Source: JAYZBC01 sp036339375 (GTDB taxonomy: Bacteria > Pseudomonadota > Alphaproteobacteria > MPNO01 > UBA2964). From it: a stretch of DNA of 64,000 nt. How positions within the stretch are numbered: position 1 is the first letter of the stretch; each line of letters starts with the position of its first letter. Under the pieces are notes generated by a model. That model was not told where the DNA came from. It made no database searches and worked only from the letters and a program-made list of their open reading frames with translations. Position numbers and translations under genes: made by a program. Positions 33,305 to 42,118 of this stretch are shown here, one piece after another. The stretch lies in the NCBI GenBank assembly GCA_036339375.1, contig JAYZBC010000086.1, positions 1-64,000 on the forward strand. Reading direction: 5' to 3'.

Positions 33305-33886
33305 TCACGAACGGGGTAAGTCCGATTTTATAGCTTGTATCATTCTTTTTGACTGTGGTGATGTCATTGTTGAAAACCAATTGATTAGTTTCCCGTTAGG
33401 ATCAATCAAAAATTTGTGAAAATTCCAACGCGGTTGTCCTATCGTTCCTACCTTTCTCGCTGCCCATTTGAAAAAGGGGTGTGCATTTTTACCCGTGACT
33501 TTGGTTTTTTTTGTCATTGGAAAGTCAATTTGAAAATTTACTTTGCAGAAAGTTTTAATTTCAGATTCTGTACCGGGTTCTTGGCCTCCAAAATCGTTAG
33601 AGGGGATGCCGAGTACAACTAACCCCAGGTCTCTAAATCGTTCCCATAAAGCTTGGAGGTCCGAATATTGCTTTGTAAATCCACAAAGTGAAGCGGTATT
33701 TACAACTAAAAGTGTTTTCCCCTTGAATACCGCTAATGGAAGTACTTTTCCATCAATGTTTGTGAAAGTAAAATCATAGGCGGTTTTAGGTATATCCGCC
33801 GACAAAGTGGGGCGGCAAAAGAAAGATAATAAAAAAAACAATAAAATTAAAACCATTTTGTTCCTTGAATAAAATTTGATACCCAT
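33305..33886 (-). CDS. Glutathione-peroxidase family protein (Cys type), exported
   Basis: This 193-residue protein has a hydrophobic N-terminal signal (residues 11-30) and the peroxidase tetrad: Cys68 (VNTASLCGFTKQY), Gln102 (SNDFGGQEPG), Trp154 and Asn155 (PRWNFHKFLID). A resolving Cys114 (KTFCKVNF) suggests thioredoxin-dependent peroxide reduction in the periplasm. The catalytic residue is Cys rather than Sec. This is worth noting because another gene in the window seems to use Sec. Stand-alone gene, divergent from the protein at 34050. Confidence 0.88.
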   Translation of the reverse strand: MGIKFYSRNKMVLILLFFLLSFFCRPTLSADIPKTAYDFTFTNIDGKVLPLAVFKGKTLLVVNTASLCGFTKQYSDLQALWERFRDLGLVVLGIPSNDFGGQEPGTESEIKTFCKVNFQIDFPMTKKTKVTGKNAHPFFKWAARKVGTIGQPRWNFHKFLIDPNGKLINWFSTMTSPQSKRMIQAIKSDLPRS

Positions 33887-34049
33887 TTTAAACGCCTAAT
33901 CTCACTCATTTTTTGAACTTGATGGTATCATTTTACGAAACATTTTGAACACAAAGAATCATCATTTTGTCTCAATTTTGCCGTTACGTTGTCAAAGACT
34001 TCAACGATTTTGAGGTTACTGATTAATTAATTTATGAAAGGGTAGTTTT

Positions 34050-34424
34050 ATGAGTTTTATGTCTATAGTCGGTGCCACTGCTGTGATCATGGCTGTTCTT
34101 CACTCTTCAGATGATGTCAACGAAAATTCGGCAAAACCGAAAATAAACGGAGAAATGAAAACAAGTAAGCATCCAAACCTCACGAATACCGAAATCTCCA
34201 AAAAAAATTCCCTCGAACCTAAACCACAAAAATTTATAGTTCAAAAATTGGCTTTAAAAGAAATCAAAATTCCACAAGCGGAAGGAAAAAAAGTTGGTGA
34301 TCTAGCTAAATTTAAACATCAGTTACAAATTAAAAGACCAAAGATTGCAAAGTCTATACAAAGACCCAGCGTTTCTGCGTTATGGGATAAAGATTCGGAA
34401 GGTTCCGATGATTGGATAAAATAG
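34050..34424 (+). CDS. Hypothetical Lys-rich protein with N-terminal hydrophobic segment
   Basis: This 124-residue protein begins at ATG 34050 behind AAAGGG. A short hydrophobic stretch (FMSIVGATAVIMAVLHS) at the N-terminus could be a membrane anchor or signal. The rest is polar and rich in Lys and Pro (HPNLTNTEISKKNS, KLALKEIKIPQAEGKKVG), probably extended or disordered, ending in an acidic tail. No family is recognised. It may be a small envelope-associated protein. Confidence 0.5.
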   Translation: MSFMSIVGATAVIMAVLHSSDDVNENSAKPKINGEMKTSKHPNLTNTEISKKNSLEPKPQKFIVQKLALKEIKIPQAEGKKVGDLAKFKHQLQIKRPKIAKSIQRPSVSALWDKDSEGSDDWIK

Positions 34425-34569
34425 AACTAACTAGATTAAATCAGAATGTATGTCTCTATCGCAGAGCCAATTGGAGAAATACAGTTTTTTCCTGTTACTT
34501 AAATAGCAGCTCTTGAACGTTTTTTTAAGATAGTTATGGAGTTAACAAGAACGAGGCTTTCAAACCATG

Positions 34570-34740
34570 CTAAAAACCCCATCCACCATCATAAGTGTAA
34601 TCAAATTTTTCACGCTTGGTTTGAAAGCCACAACGACTACAAACCACCTCCTCGAATTTAGATTCTTTTGAGGAGAATTCTACTTTTAAAACAGTAAATT
34701 TATGTAACCCCAACTTACAAAGAAGTTCGATAAAGCTCAT
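34570..34740 (-). CDS. Small zinc-ribbon-like protein, 56 residues
   Basis: A short minus-strand gene with ATG at 34740, GGAG 9 bases upstream, and stop at 34570. The product has Cys8, His13, Cys34 and Cys37 (ELLCKLGLHKF and VVCSRCGFQTKRE). The C-x4-H ... C-x2-C arrangement is seen in small zinc-binding proteins such as those of the DUF1660 type, usually annotated as phage-derived or hypothetical. Coding potential rests on this motif and the ribosome site. Function unknown. Confidence 0.5.
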   Translation of the reverse strand: MSFIELLCKLGLHKFTVLKVEFSSKESKFEEVVCSRCGFQTKREKFDYTYDGGWGF

Positions 34741-34992
34741 AGCCAGACTCCATCTAAGGCCAGTTTATGAGGGTGTTTTTGATAAATTTAAATTTTAAAT
34801 ACCTCATTAAAAATGTGGTAGTTTTAGTATACTATCTCGGAAGACTTTTGTGAACCTTAAATTTGTTGGGGAATGATGTGAGTGCATTTTATAAAACGGT
34901 TTGTGTTTGGATTTTAAAACCCGATCTTATCTTAAACTTTTTACCTTTTTCTTAGATTTGCAAAAAATTGGAAGTAAAAATGAGTTTTAGGT

Positions 34993-35811
34993 TTGTTGAT
35001 TAACCCTGTAAAATTGCTAAAAATATTGCCTAGATTGATATTGATCTGGGTAATAATTCCCCCTTTTCTTTTATGCTGGGGAGCGAAGGCGAATGATACC
35101 GTGTTGGTAACGGTAAAAACGCGGGAAAATATAAATTTACCGTTTTTCTTTGCAAAAACTCCTAAAGCCTCTGCTGTTCTTTTATTGTTTGAAGGGGGTC
35201 CCGGTATGCCTTCGTTCCCAGTGCAACAAAGAAGCGGTTTTATGACTAAATCCCTAAATTTTTTTGTAAAACAAGGTTTCAATGTAGTTTTACTCCAAGC
35301 GCCTGATGATCAAAGAAATTTTCGCGGAGGAATGCACCCAGATTATAGAGAAACCCAGGAACATCTAATGGATGTCGAAAAAATAATTAGTTGGTTAGAA
35401 ACTCATGTTGATTTACCAATTTGGCTCTTGGGTATAAGCCTTGGTACAAGGTCGGTTGCAAATGTTGTTGTTAAAACTACAAAAACAATTAAGGGAATCG
35501 TTTTGCTTTCAAGCTCAACTAACCCGCCTGGGCACCGTAAACCTGTTCAAAATTTCCCTTTTCAACCTCTAACAATACCAGTTCTCGCTATTGCACATAA
35601 TAATGACGATTGTGCGGGTACACCTCCCTTTGGCGCTAAGCAAATAGTCAAAAAAGCTGTTTCTTCAAAAAGAGCGATTGCGCAATTTTTCTCTGGCGGT
35701 AAACAAGTTGGGCAAAACCCTTGTCGTCCCATGACGCATCACACTTTTTTTGGATTAGAACAAAAAGTTGTTGCAATGGTAGCTAAATTTATAAAAGAAC
35801 AAACAAATTAA
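34993..35811 (+). CDS. Exported alpha/beta hydrolase-like protein
   Basis: This protein of about 272 residues has a signal peptide (LPRLILIWVIIPPFLLCWGAKA) and an alpha/beta-hydrolase core. VLLLFEGGPGMPSFP looks like an oxyanion element and WLLGISLGTRSVANVV is the nucleophile elbow (GISLGT). Later AIAHNNDDCAG carries a possible acid, and THHTFFGLE the catalytic His. There are two or three Cys pairs suited to the periplasm. The start is uncertain: the frame opens with TTG codons at 34993 and 34996 and no in-frame ATG lies before the signal. Substrate unknown; an esterase- or peptidase-like role is possible. Confidence 0.7.
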   Translation: MLINPVKLLKILPRLILIWVIIPPFLLCWGAKANDTVLVTVKTRENINLPFFFAKTPKASAVLLLFEGGPGMPSFPVQQRSGFMTKSLNFFVKQGFNVVLLQAPDDQRNFRGGMHPDYRETQEHLMDVEKIISWLETHVDLPIWLLGISLGTRSVANVVVKTTKTIKGIVLLSSSTNPPGHRKPVQNFPFQPLTIPVLAIAHNNDDCAGTPPFGAKQIVKKAVSSKRAIAQFFSGGKQVGQNPCRPMTHHTFFGLEQKVVAMVAKFIKEQTN

Positions 35812-35830
35812 CAAACCGCAACAATTCTCC

Positions 35831-35846
35831 GAAAATGATCATTTTC
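35831..35846. promoter_or_regulatory. Perfect 16-base palindrome, possible operator
   Basis: GAAAATGATCATTTTC reads the same on both strands, and a looser AACAA/TTGTT pair flanks it. It lies 20 bases after the hydrolase gene and about 245 bases before the MFS gene. It resembles AT-rich operators in general form, but its distance from the next start argues against a simple operator. No other copy was noticed. Confidence 0.2.
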
Positions 35847-36091
35847 CTGTTGTTCAAACGGATTTCATATTTCCTAATTATTTGCCTTAATCTCAATTTT
35901 TTATTGAACAGGGATAAAGAATTTTAAACTCTGGGTACAAAACAATTTCCAGTTTTTATAATTGGTTGAGATATAATTAGGCTGTTATCTCCTGATTAAA
36001 GTTAAATTTTTAAGTACCGATAAAAGCTTTTTAGGCCAAAAATTCTTTATGTATTGATTAATTAACAGGGTGAACTTAAAAGCAGGCCTTC

Positions 36092-37348
36092 ATGTTTCGT
36101 TCTGCTGTAGAAATTCTTAAAACCAGAAGTACTCTCAGAGCTCTTCGCCATCGCTATTTCGCGATTGAGGAAATTGCGGGTTTTTTTTCCGGTGCTGGCG
36201 TTTGGGTTTACCGGGTGGGACTGCAAGTTTTTACATGGGAATTAACTCATTCTGGTGTCTGGCTCGGTATCATTGCTTTATCCGAGGCAGCTCCTGGAAT
36301 TTTAATAGCCCCCATAGCAGGGACTCTAGCGGATCGGTATGACCGCCTTGTGTTAGCCAAATTTATTCAATTCGCCATTATGTTAGTCACTGCAGCCCTC
36401 GCCGTTTTCACTTTAATGGGTTCAGTCGATATTTGGGTTTTATTGGGTTTTGCTTTGTTGCACGGAATGGCCGCGGGATTTTGGCAGCCGGTTCGACTGG
36501 CAATGGTGCCAAACCTTGTTCCCAAAGAAGATCTGTCCGCAGGCATTGCTCTTCATTCTGCATTATTTAACCTGTCTCGTTTTATTGGTCCTGCGTCAGC
36601 GGCTCCTATCCTCGCCATATGGGGAACTGGGGCTGCGTTTGCATTCAACGCATTTACCTATTTGATTTTTCTAGTCGGTCTTTTTTTTATTAAACTTGTG
36701 AATGTAGATAAAAAAGCGCAAGCCGGACAAACCATGGTGTTTTATTTGAAACAAGGTTTGTTTTATATAACCAATCACCCGGCTCTTAAGTTTATATTTC
36801 TGAATGCCATTTTTGCTGCAATGTTCATACGTGCCTATATGGAATTATTACCTGGCCTATCAGAGACTATGTTCCATTTTGATGCGAAGGAAGGCGTCGC
36901 CTTTCTAATTTCAGCAATGGGGTTGGGGGCATTGTTTGGTTCGCTCCTGATTGGAAATTTTTCAACGATTAAATTAATGCTTCGGTGCTATTTTGTTTGT
37001 GCCGTCTCAGGTTTATTTTTTGTTACTCTCTTTCTTTCCTCAGGGGCATTCTGGTTTGGCGCTCTGTGTGTAGTTTTCCTGAGTATTTCCACAGTCGGAA
37101 TGAATATTTCTGGACAATTTATGGTGCAGAGTTCTGTTCGCGGTGAACTTCGCGGGCGCGTTATGTCCTTCTGGGGTCTTATAAATAGATCTGGTCCGGC
37201 ATTTGGCGCATTGCTGCTTGGTTGGATTGCGGGTTATTGGGGATTCCGCTGGCCTATGTTATCTGCAGTGGCGGTAACGTCTCTGGTATGTTGTTACGTA
37301 ATTAGTAAACGGGGACAAATTGAAAAAGAGCTTACAAAAGGGCAGTGA
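36092..37348 (+). CDS. MFS transporter, EntS-like (MFS_3 type)
   Basis: This 418-residue membrane protein has about 12 helices and the MFS motif A loop APIAGTLADRYDRLVLAKF after helix 2. The first helix region (FFSGAGVWVYRVGLQVFTWELTHS) and the central linker are typical of the MFS_3/EntS group. Members export siderophores, lipophilic or toxic compounds using the proton gradient. Single gene; no siderophore genes are near, so the substrate cannot be assigned. Confidence 0.85.
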   Translation: MFRSAVEILKTRSTLRALRHRYFAIEEIAGFFSGAGVWVYRVGLQVFTWELTHSGVWLGIIALSEAAPGILIAPIAGTLADRYDRLVLAKFIQFAIMLVTAALAVFTLMGSVDIWVLLGFALLHGMAAGFWQPVRLAMVPNLVPKEDLSAGIALHSALFNLSRFIGPASAAPILAIWGTGAAFAFNAFTYLIFLVGLFFIKLVNVDKKAQAGQTMVFYLKQGLFYITNHPALKFIFLNAIFAAMFIRAYMELLPGLSETMFHFDAKEGVAFLISAMGLGALFGSLLIGNFSTIKLMLRCYFVCAVSGLFFVTLFLSSGAFWFGALCVVFLSISTVGMNISGQFMVQSSVRGELRGRVMSFWGLINRSGPAFGALLLGWIAGYWGFRWPMLSAVAVTSLVCCYVISKRGQIEKELTKGQ

Positions 37349-37536
37349 TGCTTTCGAAAAGTAACTTAGACAAAAAATTATAAAGCAACCAAACGTGAAA
37401 TTTTATTTGTAAATTTGCCCCCCGTTTTACAAGTAGTTTGGATGATTTTAGAACACGGGTCTTTAATTGCTTTAGTGATAGAATTTACAAACTTAAAAAC
37501 AGTAAAACAGGAGATAATTGTGTCAAGAAAGAGGAT

Positions 37537-38907
37537 TTAAAAACCCCAGGGAGTTATGGCTTTCTTTAGGGAGTTATAACCTTCAAGAAACCCTGGGCGA
37601 TTTTCTCCGTAAATACCATCAAAAATCTTGAGTGCGTTTTCCAGCCAGACACGGAGCTCTGAGTTATCAGGATTTGCATCTAAATAGGCATCTCTTATTA
37701 AAACAAAGTGTATACGGGGATCATAAGGGCGTTTCGTTCCCCCCATAGATTCATCGCCATCAAGTAACCTTAACAACATAGCGTCAGCAGATCCTAGTGT
37801 TTGTTCATGAATTGGGGGACCTTCCATGCGGTACATGACTGATGTCATGTCACGGCCGTTTCCAGTGGAATAACCCATGTCATTCCATACAGTCCCCATT
37901 TCAGCTTCAACCCCCAAATGCTTTGCGAGCTTGCTACCAAAAGCTCTTAAGGGATCAGAAATATCGGCGAGGAGGTCTGTAAGACGGTCGCCGTCTAAAT
38001 CAGTTGCGAGTACAATACATTCTTTTTGTTCTAAAAGGTCCCAAACCAAAAGGCCATAATTGGTATCTGAAATATGTTGTTCGATTTGACCACCCCAACT
38101 CTCCATTCCGTCTTTAAAATTGGTGGGTAATAGAGCAATAATTTTATCAATGTTTTCCTTATGCTCTTCGTACGGGTCAACCGCATATTTTCGGCCCACT
38201 GAAAACTTGGTACCTTGGATTAACCAAGAATGGAGACCTGCGTTAATTCCGTCTTCCATAGCTTGCGTTGGCTTCATTGCCACGCGCCCAAGCTTTCCGG
38301 TTTCGTGGACCATTTTTAAAAAAAGACGGTTTGCGTAAGCCATTTGAATTCCAGGTGTATTAACCTCTGAATGGATATTGCCGGTTTTGTTATTTACATC
38401 GAAAACAGTTTTGTTTTGCGAATAAGGCAAGCACGGCATGCACCGTACGACCGTAATTGGACCATAGGGCCGAACGTTGCAATAAACACCAGCTTGCGTC
38501 CTCAAGGGGGCGTTGGCAGATTTACCCATAACAACTACCTTGCCTCCTTTTCCGTCATTTACGTAAGCATCTCCAGCCGTTGACCATTTGATCGATGTAC
38601 ATGGCATGTTGCCGAACCAACCCAATGGGGCGAGTTCAGTGTCATGTCGATATTGGGCCCACATAGGAATGGCATAAAAGGGGAGACCTAGAATGTCTAT
38701 AGCGGCTAATGTCCCGAGGAGGGCATAAGCATCTGTTAATGAATGCGCAACTGGATTAATGATCCCATCGTGGTGGCCGCCCTTCCATATTACAGCGTCT
38801 GGATAGTCACTGGGGCTAAAGTCGGCGGGTTCAAAAAACTCTGATAACAATCCAAACAAATTGCCGCCATCAGCTTCAGTGCGCGCTACAGACATTAAAT
38901 CAATCAT
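37537..38907 (-). CDS. Uncharacterised 456-residue soluble protein
   Basis: This frame is clearly real: 456 residues, ATG 38907 with GAGG 6 bases upstream, good composition. I do not recognise the family. There is no signal peptide or membrane segment. Blocks that look conserved are VIWKGGHHDGIINPVAHSL, FYAIPMWAQYRHDTELAPL, VYCNVRPYGPITVVRCMPCL (with a CMPC pair) and DLDGDRLTDLLADISDPL. The His pair and acidic residues could bind a metal. It may be the last gene behind the TTT, bicupin and D-amino-acid-dehydrogenase-like genes (189-base gap on the same strand). Confidence 0.6.
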   Translation of the reverse strand: MIDLMSVARTEADGGNLFGLLSEFFEPADFSPSDYPDAVIWKGGHHDGIINPVAHSLTDAYALLGTLAAIDILGLPFYAIPMWAQYRHDTELAPLGWFGNMPCTSIKWSTAGDAYVNDGKGGKVVVMGKSANAPLRTQAGVYCNVRPYGPITVVRCMPCLPYSQNKTVFDVNNKTGNIHSEVNTPGIQMAYANRLFLKMVHETGKLGRVAMKPTQAMEDGINAGLHSWLIQGTKFSVGRKYAVDPYEEHKENIDKIIALLPTNFKDGMESWGGQIEQHISDTNYGLLVWDLLEQKECIVLATDLDGDRLTDLLADISDPLRAFGSKLAKHLGVEAEMGTVWNDMGYSTGNGRDMTSVMYRMEGPPIHEQTLGSADAMLLRLLDGDESMGGTKRPYDPRIHFVLIRDAYLDANPDNSELRVWLENALKIFDGIYGENRPGFLEGYNSLKKAITPWGF

Positions 38908-39096
38908 TGGGGCCTCTTTATGTTAGGTCTTTGTTGCCAAGGCTTGGACAGAAATTAACCTTCATTTAATTTTCGTTAAGATGCTGTTTACAACAGGAAC
39001 TGTAAAGACCCAGTCGGCAAGATTTAGTCAGTTTACAAAAATTTTATTCTTTTTCTTTAAATCCGTCCTGGGAAAAACCTATAAGAAAGGGTTTTA

Positions 39097-40338
39097 TTAA
39101 AGTCTGAACCGTGTCGGGCGAAATGGATTTGGATCAATAGGTGGAGTTTCGTGATGCAAAAGAGCGGTCAAAATTTTGGCGCTTCCGGCTGATGTAGAAA
39201 GGCCGTTGTGTTGATGACCAAAATTAAACCAAAGGTTATTGTGTTTAGGGGCCTTGCCAATCATGGGAAGGCTGTCAATTAAAGTTGGTCTTCGTCCCAT
39301 CCATGGTGTGTCTTCGATGGTTTTTCCTAACTTAACCGCTTCTTTGGCTGAGGCTACCGCCCTGAAAATCTGTAAAAAGCTTTTTGGAGCCTCTCGATCA
39401 GCAAGTTCTACGCCGGATGTAATGCGAACCCCTTGTAGTTGTGGCGACATTACATATCCGGCATCAACGTCGTGAATTGGGCGGTTAATCCCTGGTCCCG
39501 GTTCTAAATGCAAATGGTAGCCTCTTTCCCACGCCATTGGGATTCTATAACCCAGGGAACCGGCAATTTCTGCTGACCAAGGGCCGGCAGCAATTACTAC
39601 TTCATCGGCTTCAAGGTTTTTGTTATTTTTAAGGGTGATATTCCATTGGTTGGGACGTTTGATTTTTGTAACGGCATTTTGAACAACTTTACCGCCAGCT
39701 ATTTTGAAAAGTCTCACATAGTTTTTACAAAGCTCAAACGGGCTTGATACACTACATGTGTCCTGTAGCAGGACCCCTTTATAGAAAATAGGCTTCAAGC
39801 TTGGTTCAATTTGCCGGAGCTCCTCTGAATTAAAAACTATATAATTTACACCCCTTCGTTTGAGTACATTTAATTCCATGTTGTAAGCTGCAAAACTTTT
39901 TTCACTCCGAAAAATTTTTAGCCAACCGGTTTCTCGCAATAAATTATTTGCTCCAGCTTCCTTGATGAGTTCTTTGTGTATTTTCAACGAAGTTTTTTGA
40001 AGGTTTCTTAATGCTTGGCTGCTGAGTTCGAGGTGTTGATCGGTACAATGTGAAAGAAATCGAATGATCCAAGGAAGATTTTTTATAACAAAGCCAAACC
40101 GGACGGTTAGTGCATTACTTTTTCCTTTGATTAATTGAGGTAACCGCTTTGTTAAATTTGGATTATTGGAAATAACAACAGAAGCTTCTGAAAGGACACC
40201 TGAGTTTCCATAAGAAGTTTCACTTCCAGGCTCTTTGGGATCGAGAAGGGTGACTTGGCAATTACGTTTTTGAAGGTCTAGCGCTGTTAAAATACCAACG
40301 ATTCCGCCACCGATGATCGCTATTTGTTTTTGGGTCAA
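39097..40338 (-). CDS. D-amino-acid dehydrogenase-like FAD oxidoreductase (DadA family)
   Basis: This 413-residue DAO-fold flavoprotein has the GxGxxG loop at the very N-terminus (IAIIGGGIVGILTALDL), the GSETSYGNSGVLSEAS element that follows, EVVIAAGPWSAEIA in the middle, and NLWFNFGHQHNGLSTSAGSAKIL at the C-terminus. All are typical of DadA. It probably oxidatively deaminates a D-amino acid or a related amine and feeds electrons to the quinone pool. The only available start is TTG 40338. It lies 27 bases after the bicupin gene and probably shares its transcript. Confidence 0.82.
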   Translation of the reverse strand: MTQKQIAIIGGGIVGILTALDLQKRNCQVTLLDPKEPGSETSYGNSGVLSEASVVISNNPNLTKRLPQLIKGKSNALTVRFGFVIKNLPWIIRFLSHCTDQHLELSSQALRNLQKTSLKIHKELIKEAGANNLLRETGWLKIFRSEKSFAAYNMELNVLKRRGVNYIVFNSEELRQIEPSLKPIFYKGVLLQDTCSVSSPFELCKNYVRLFKIAGGKVVQNAVTKIKRPNQWNITLKNNKNLEADEVVIAAGPWSAEIAGSLGYRIPMAWERGYHLHLEPGPGINRPIHDVDAGYVMSPQLQGVRITSGVELADREAPKSFLQIFRAVASAKEAVKLGKTIEDTPWMGRRPTLIDSLPMIGKAPKHNNLWFNFGHQHNGLSTSAGSAKILTALLHHETPPIDPNPFRPTRFRL

Positions 40339-40365
40339 AGAAAACTGTCTGAAAGTGGAGAATTA

Positions 40366-41568
40366 TTAAATGGCCGGTCCAATGGATTGAGGTGTTTTTA
40401 TTTTACCAGTCAATTCTTCGGGTGGTAAAGCCATTATTTTTTCCTCATTAAAAACATCACCCATGTTCGAATTCACACCATTTTTAGCAATAGCTTCAAG
40501 CCATTTTCGGTGTATCCGGGGATCCTGATCCTCATATTCCACTTGTCGTCCTCCTTGTTGGATTGAGGTGGCACCTCCGCCTTCCGCACTGCGTCGGCGA
40601 AGGGCAATGAAGGGGTACCTCCGACTTCCCATACTACAAGCTAAATATCGAGCGGGTTTGTCACAAGTATTGAAATGCTGGTGGAACATCCAAAAGGGTG
40701 GGGTGTACATAAAACCGTGTTCCCAAGGAAATTCCTTGAAACTTTCATCTCCTTCATACCAAAGGAGAGTGTACCCGGTTCCACTCACAGCATGCACGTG
40801 GGTCCCTGCGGCATGCCGGTGCGCTTTTTTATATCGTCCTCTTGGGATTTCTGAAGAATGTGCATGCATGGTACTGTCCGCTAAAATAAAGGAAACGTTT
40901 AACGAGCCTTTTCCTCTTGCATCCATTGCATAGAGTTTGAAATTTGTTAGATCATTAACAAAATTTGTTTCCCACAAATTGGCTTCCGCTACATTATCTC
41001 CACGATTGACAGCAATATGATCGCCCTCACCTTCGAAGTGTTTATTGTCGCCAATACGTTCCGGAAAAGTGAAATCGTTGTTAAATACAAAATCAGTGTT
41101 GTGGAATAAATTAATAGTTAGCGGAGCATCATTAGTACATGAAAGTTTTGCTACCTCTTGGCCAGACCCATTATAAATCTGATATTCGCAGTTCAATGGG
41201 ATTGTAAAAAGGGCTTTGGCCCCCCATTCAAAAGTACGGTTGTCTCCATTTGGGTATTTTACCGTTGTTGATCCCGAACCTGATAGCACGTAAAAAAATG
41301 CTTCAAAAAGATGTTTAATTGGTGCTGTTTTACTGCCCTTTGGCACTTCTAAAACATAATTTGCCATAAAATCACCGCGTCCATGGGTGTGGGCAAAACA
41401 CCCTCGCGCATCCCAGCGCTCCCAATCTCCAGTTTCCAACTGTAATAAGTTGTGTCCAAAATCTAAATGTACGGGAATACCTTCGTTGTTGGCCCAATTT
41501 AAGTAGGGGTCAACAAGAAACTTTTTGCTTAAGTCAATTTCACCATTAGCATCTTTAGCAGAAGACAT
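40366..41568 (-). CDS. Bicupin protein, possible dioxygenase
   Basis: This 400-residue protein has two cupin folds. The first (HLFEAFFYVLSGSGSTTVKY) has a glycine-rich turn but a poor His set. The second has KKAHRHAAGTHVHAVSGTGYTL and MFHQHFNTCDKPAR, which give several His residues fit for a metal. It is only distantly similar to the gentisate-type bicupin at 10196. GGGAG precedes ATG 41568. Its place 60 bases behind tctB suggests that it acts on the substrate of the TTT system, perhaps by oxidative ring or C-C cleavage. Confidence 0.72.
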   Translation of the reverse strand: MSSAKDANGEIDLSKKFLVDPYLNWANNEGIPVHLDFGHNLLQLETGDWERWDARGCFAHTHGRGDFMANYVLEVPKGSKTAPIKHLFEAFFYVLSGSGSTTVKYPNGDNRTFEWGAKALFTIPLNCEYQIYNGSGQEVAKLSCTNDAPLTINLFHNTDFVFNNDFTFPERIGDNKHFEGEGDHIAVNRGDNVAEANLWETNFVNDLTNFKLYAMDARGKGSLNVSFILADSTMHAHSSEIPRGRYKKAHRHAAGTHVHAVSGTGYTLLWYEGDESFKEFPWEHGFMYTPPFWMFHQHFNTCDKPARYLACSMGSRRYPFIALRRRSAEGGGATSIQQGGRQVEYEDQDPRIHRKWLEAIAKNGVNSNMGDVFNEEKIMALPPEELTGKIKTPQSIGPAI

Positions 41569-41628
41569 GAGTACTCCCTAAGGTTAATAATAAAAAAATT
41601 GTTCTAAATCTTTGGAGGCTCTGAACAC

Positions 41629-42117
41629 CTATACTAAGCCAAAAAGTTCTAACAGAAATCCGGGCGGAAATGGAAGGTGGAGAAAGTGACCAAAAATAAA
41701 CCAGGTTGACACGCCTGTCGCAAGAGGCAGGGCAATTGTCATTATTAAGTTTTCTCTGTAGCGGAGCATATAAGCTAATACCATCAGGGGTATGGCTAAA
41801 TAAAATCCGATTAACCATAAAAGTAACGCGAAACCGTACATCCAACCGAATAATTCTAAAGCCCGGAATTTACCCTCTTTCGATCCTTCTTCTTCCGTGA
41901 AATCAATATCCATCCCAGTTTCGACAGTTTCCTCTCTCTTGGTTGGCAACACCTCTTTAACCAGTTGGAAAATTAGCAAAGCCATAGCAATCAATCCGAT
42001 AGTCCAGGGATAAAGTTTCCCCTGTATGGGCATATTTGAGGCTTCGTAGAGAACATATAAAAAGACGAGTATAAAAAAGAGCGTCAATAATGTGCGGGGC
42101 TGCATTCTTAAACCCAT
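41629..42117 (-). CDS. tctB: TTT transporter small permease (TctB)
   Basis: This 162-residue membrane protein has four predicted helices. It ends with the TctB-typical FIFGHFLHLPFPPGFL segment and carries an acidic linker (EETVETGMDIDFTEEEGS) between the second and third helices. A GTG start at 42129 would overlap tctA by 11 bases. ATG 42117, with GGGG 8 bases upstream, lies one base after the tctA stop and is preferred. Works with tctA and tctC here. Confidence 0.88.
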   Translation of the reverse strand: MGLRMQPRTLLTLFFILVFLYVLYEASNMPIQGKLYPWTIGLIAMALLIFQLVKEVLPTKREETVETGMDIDFTEEEGSKEGKFRALELFGWMYGFALLLWLIGFYLAIPLMVLAYMLRYRENLIMTIALPLATGVSTWFIFGHFLHLPFPPGFLLELFGLV

Positions 42118-42118
42118 T

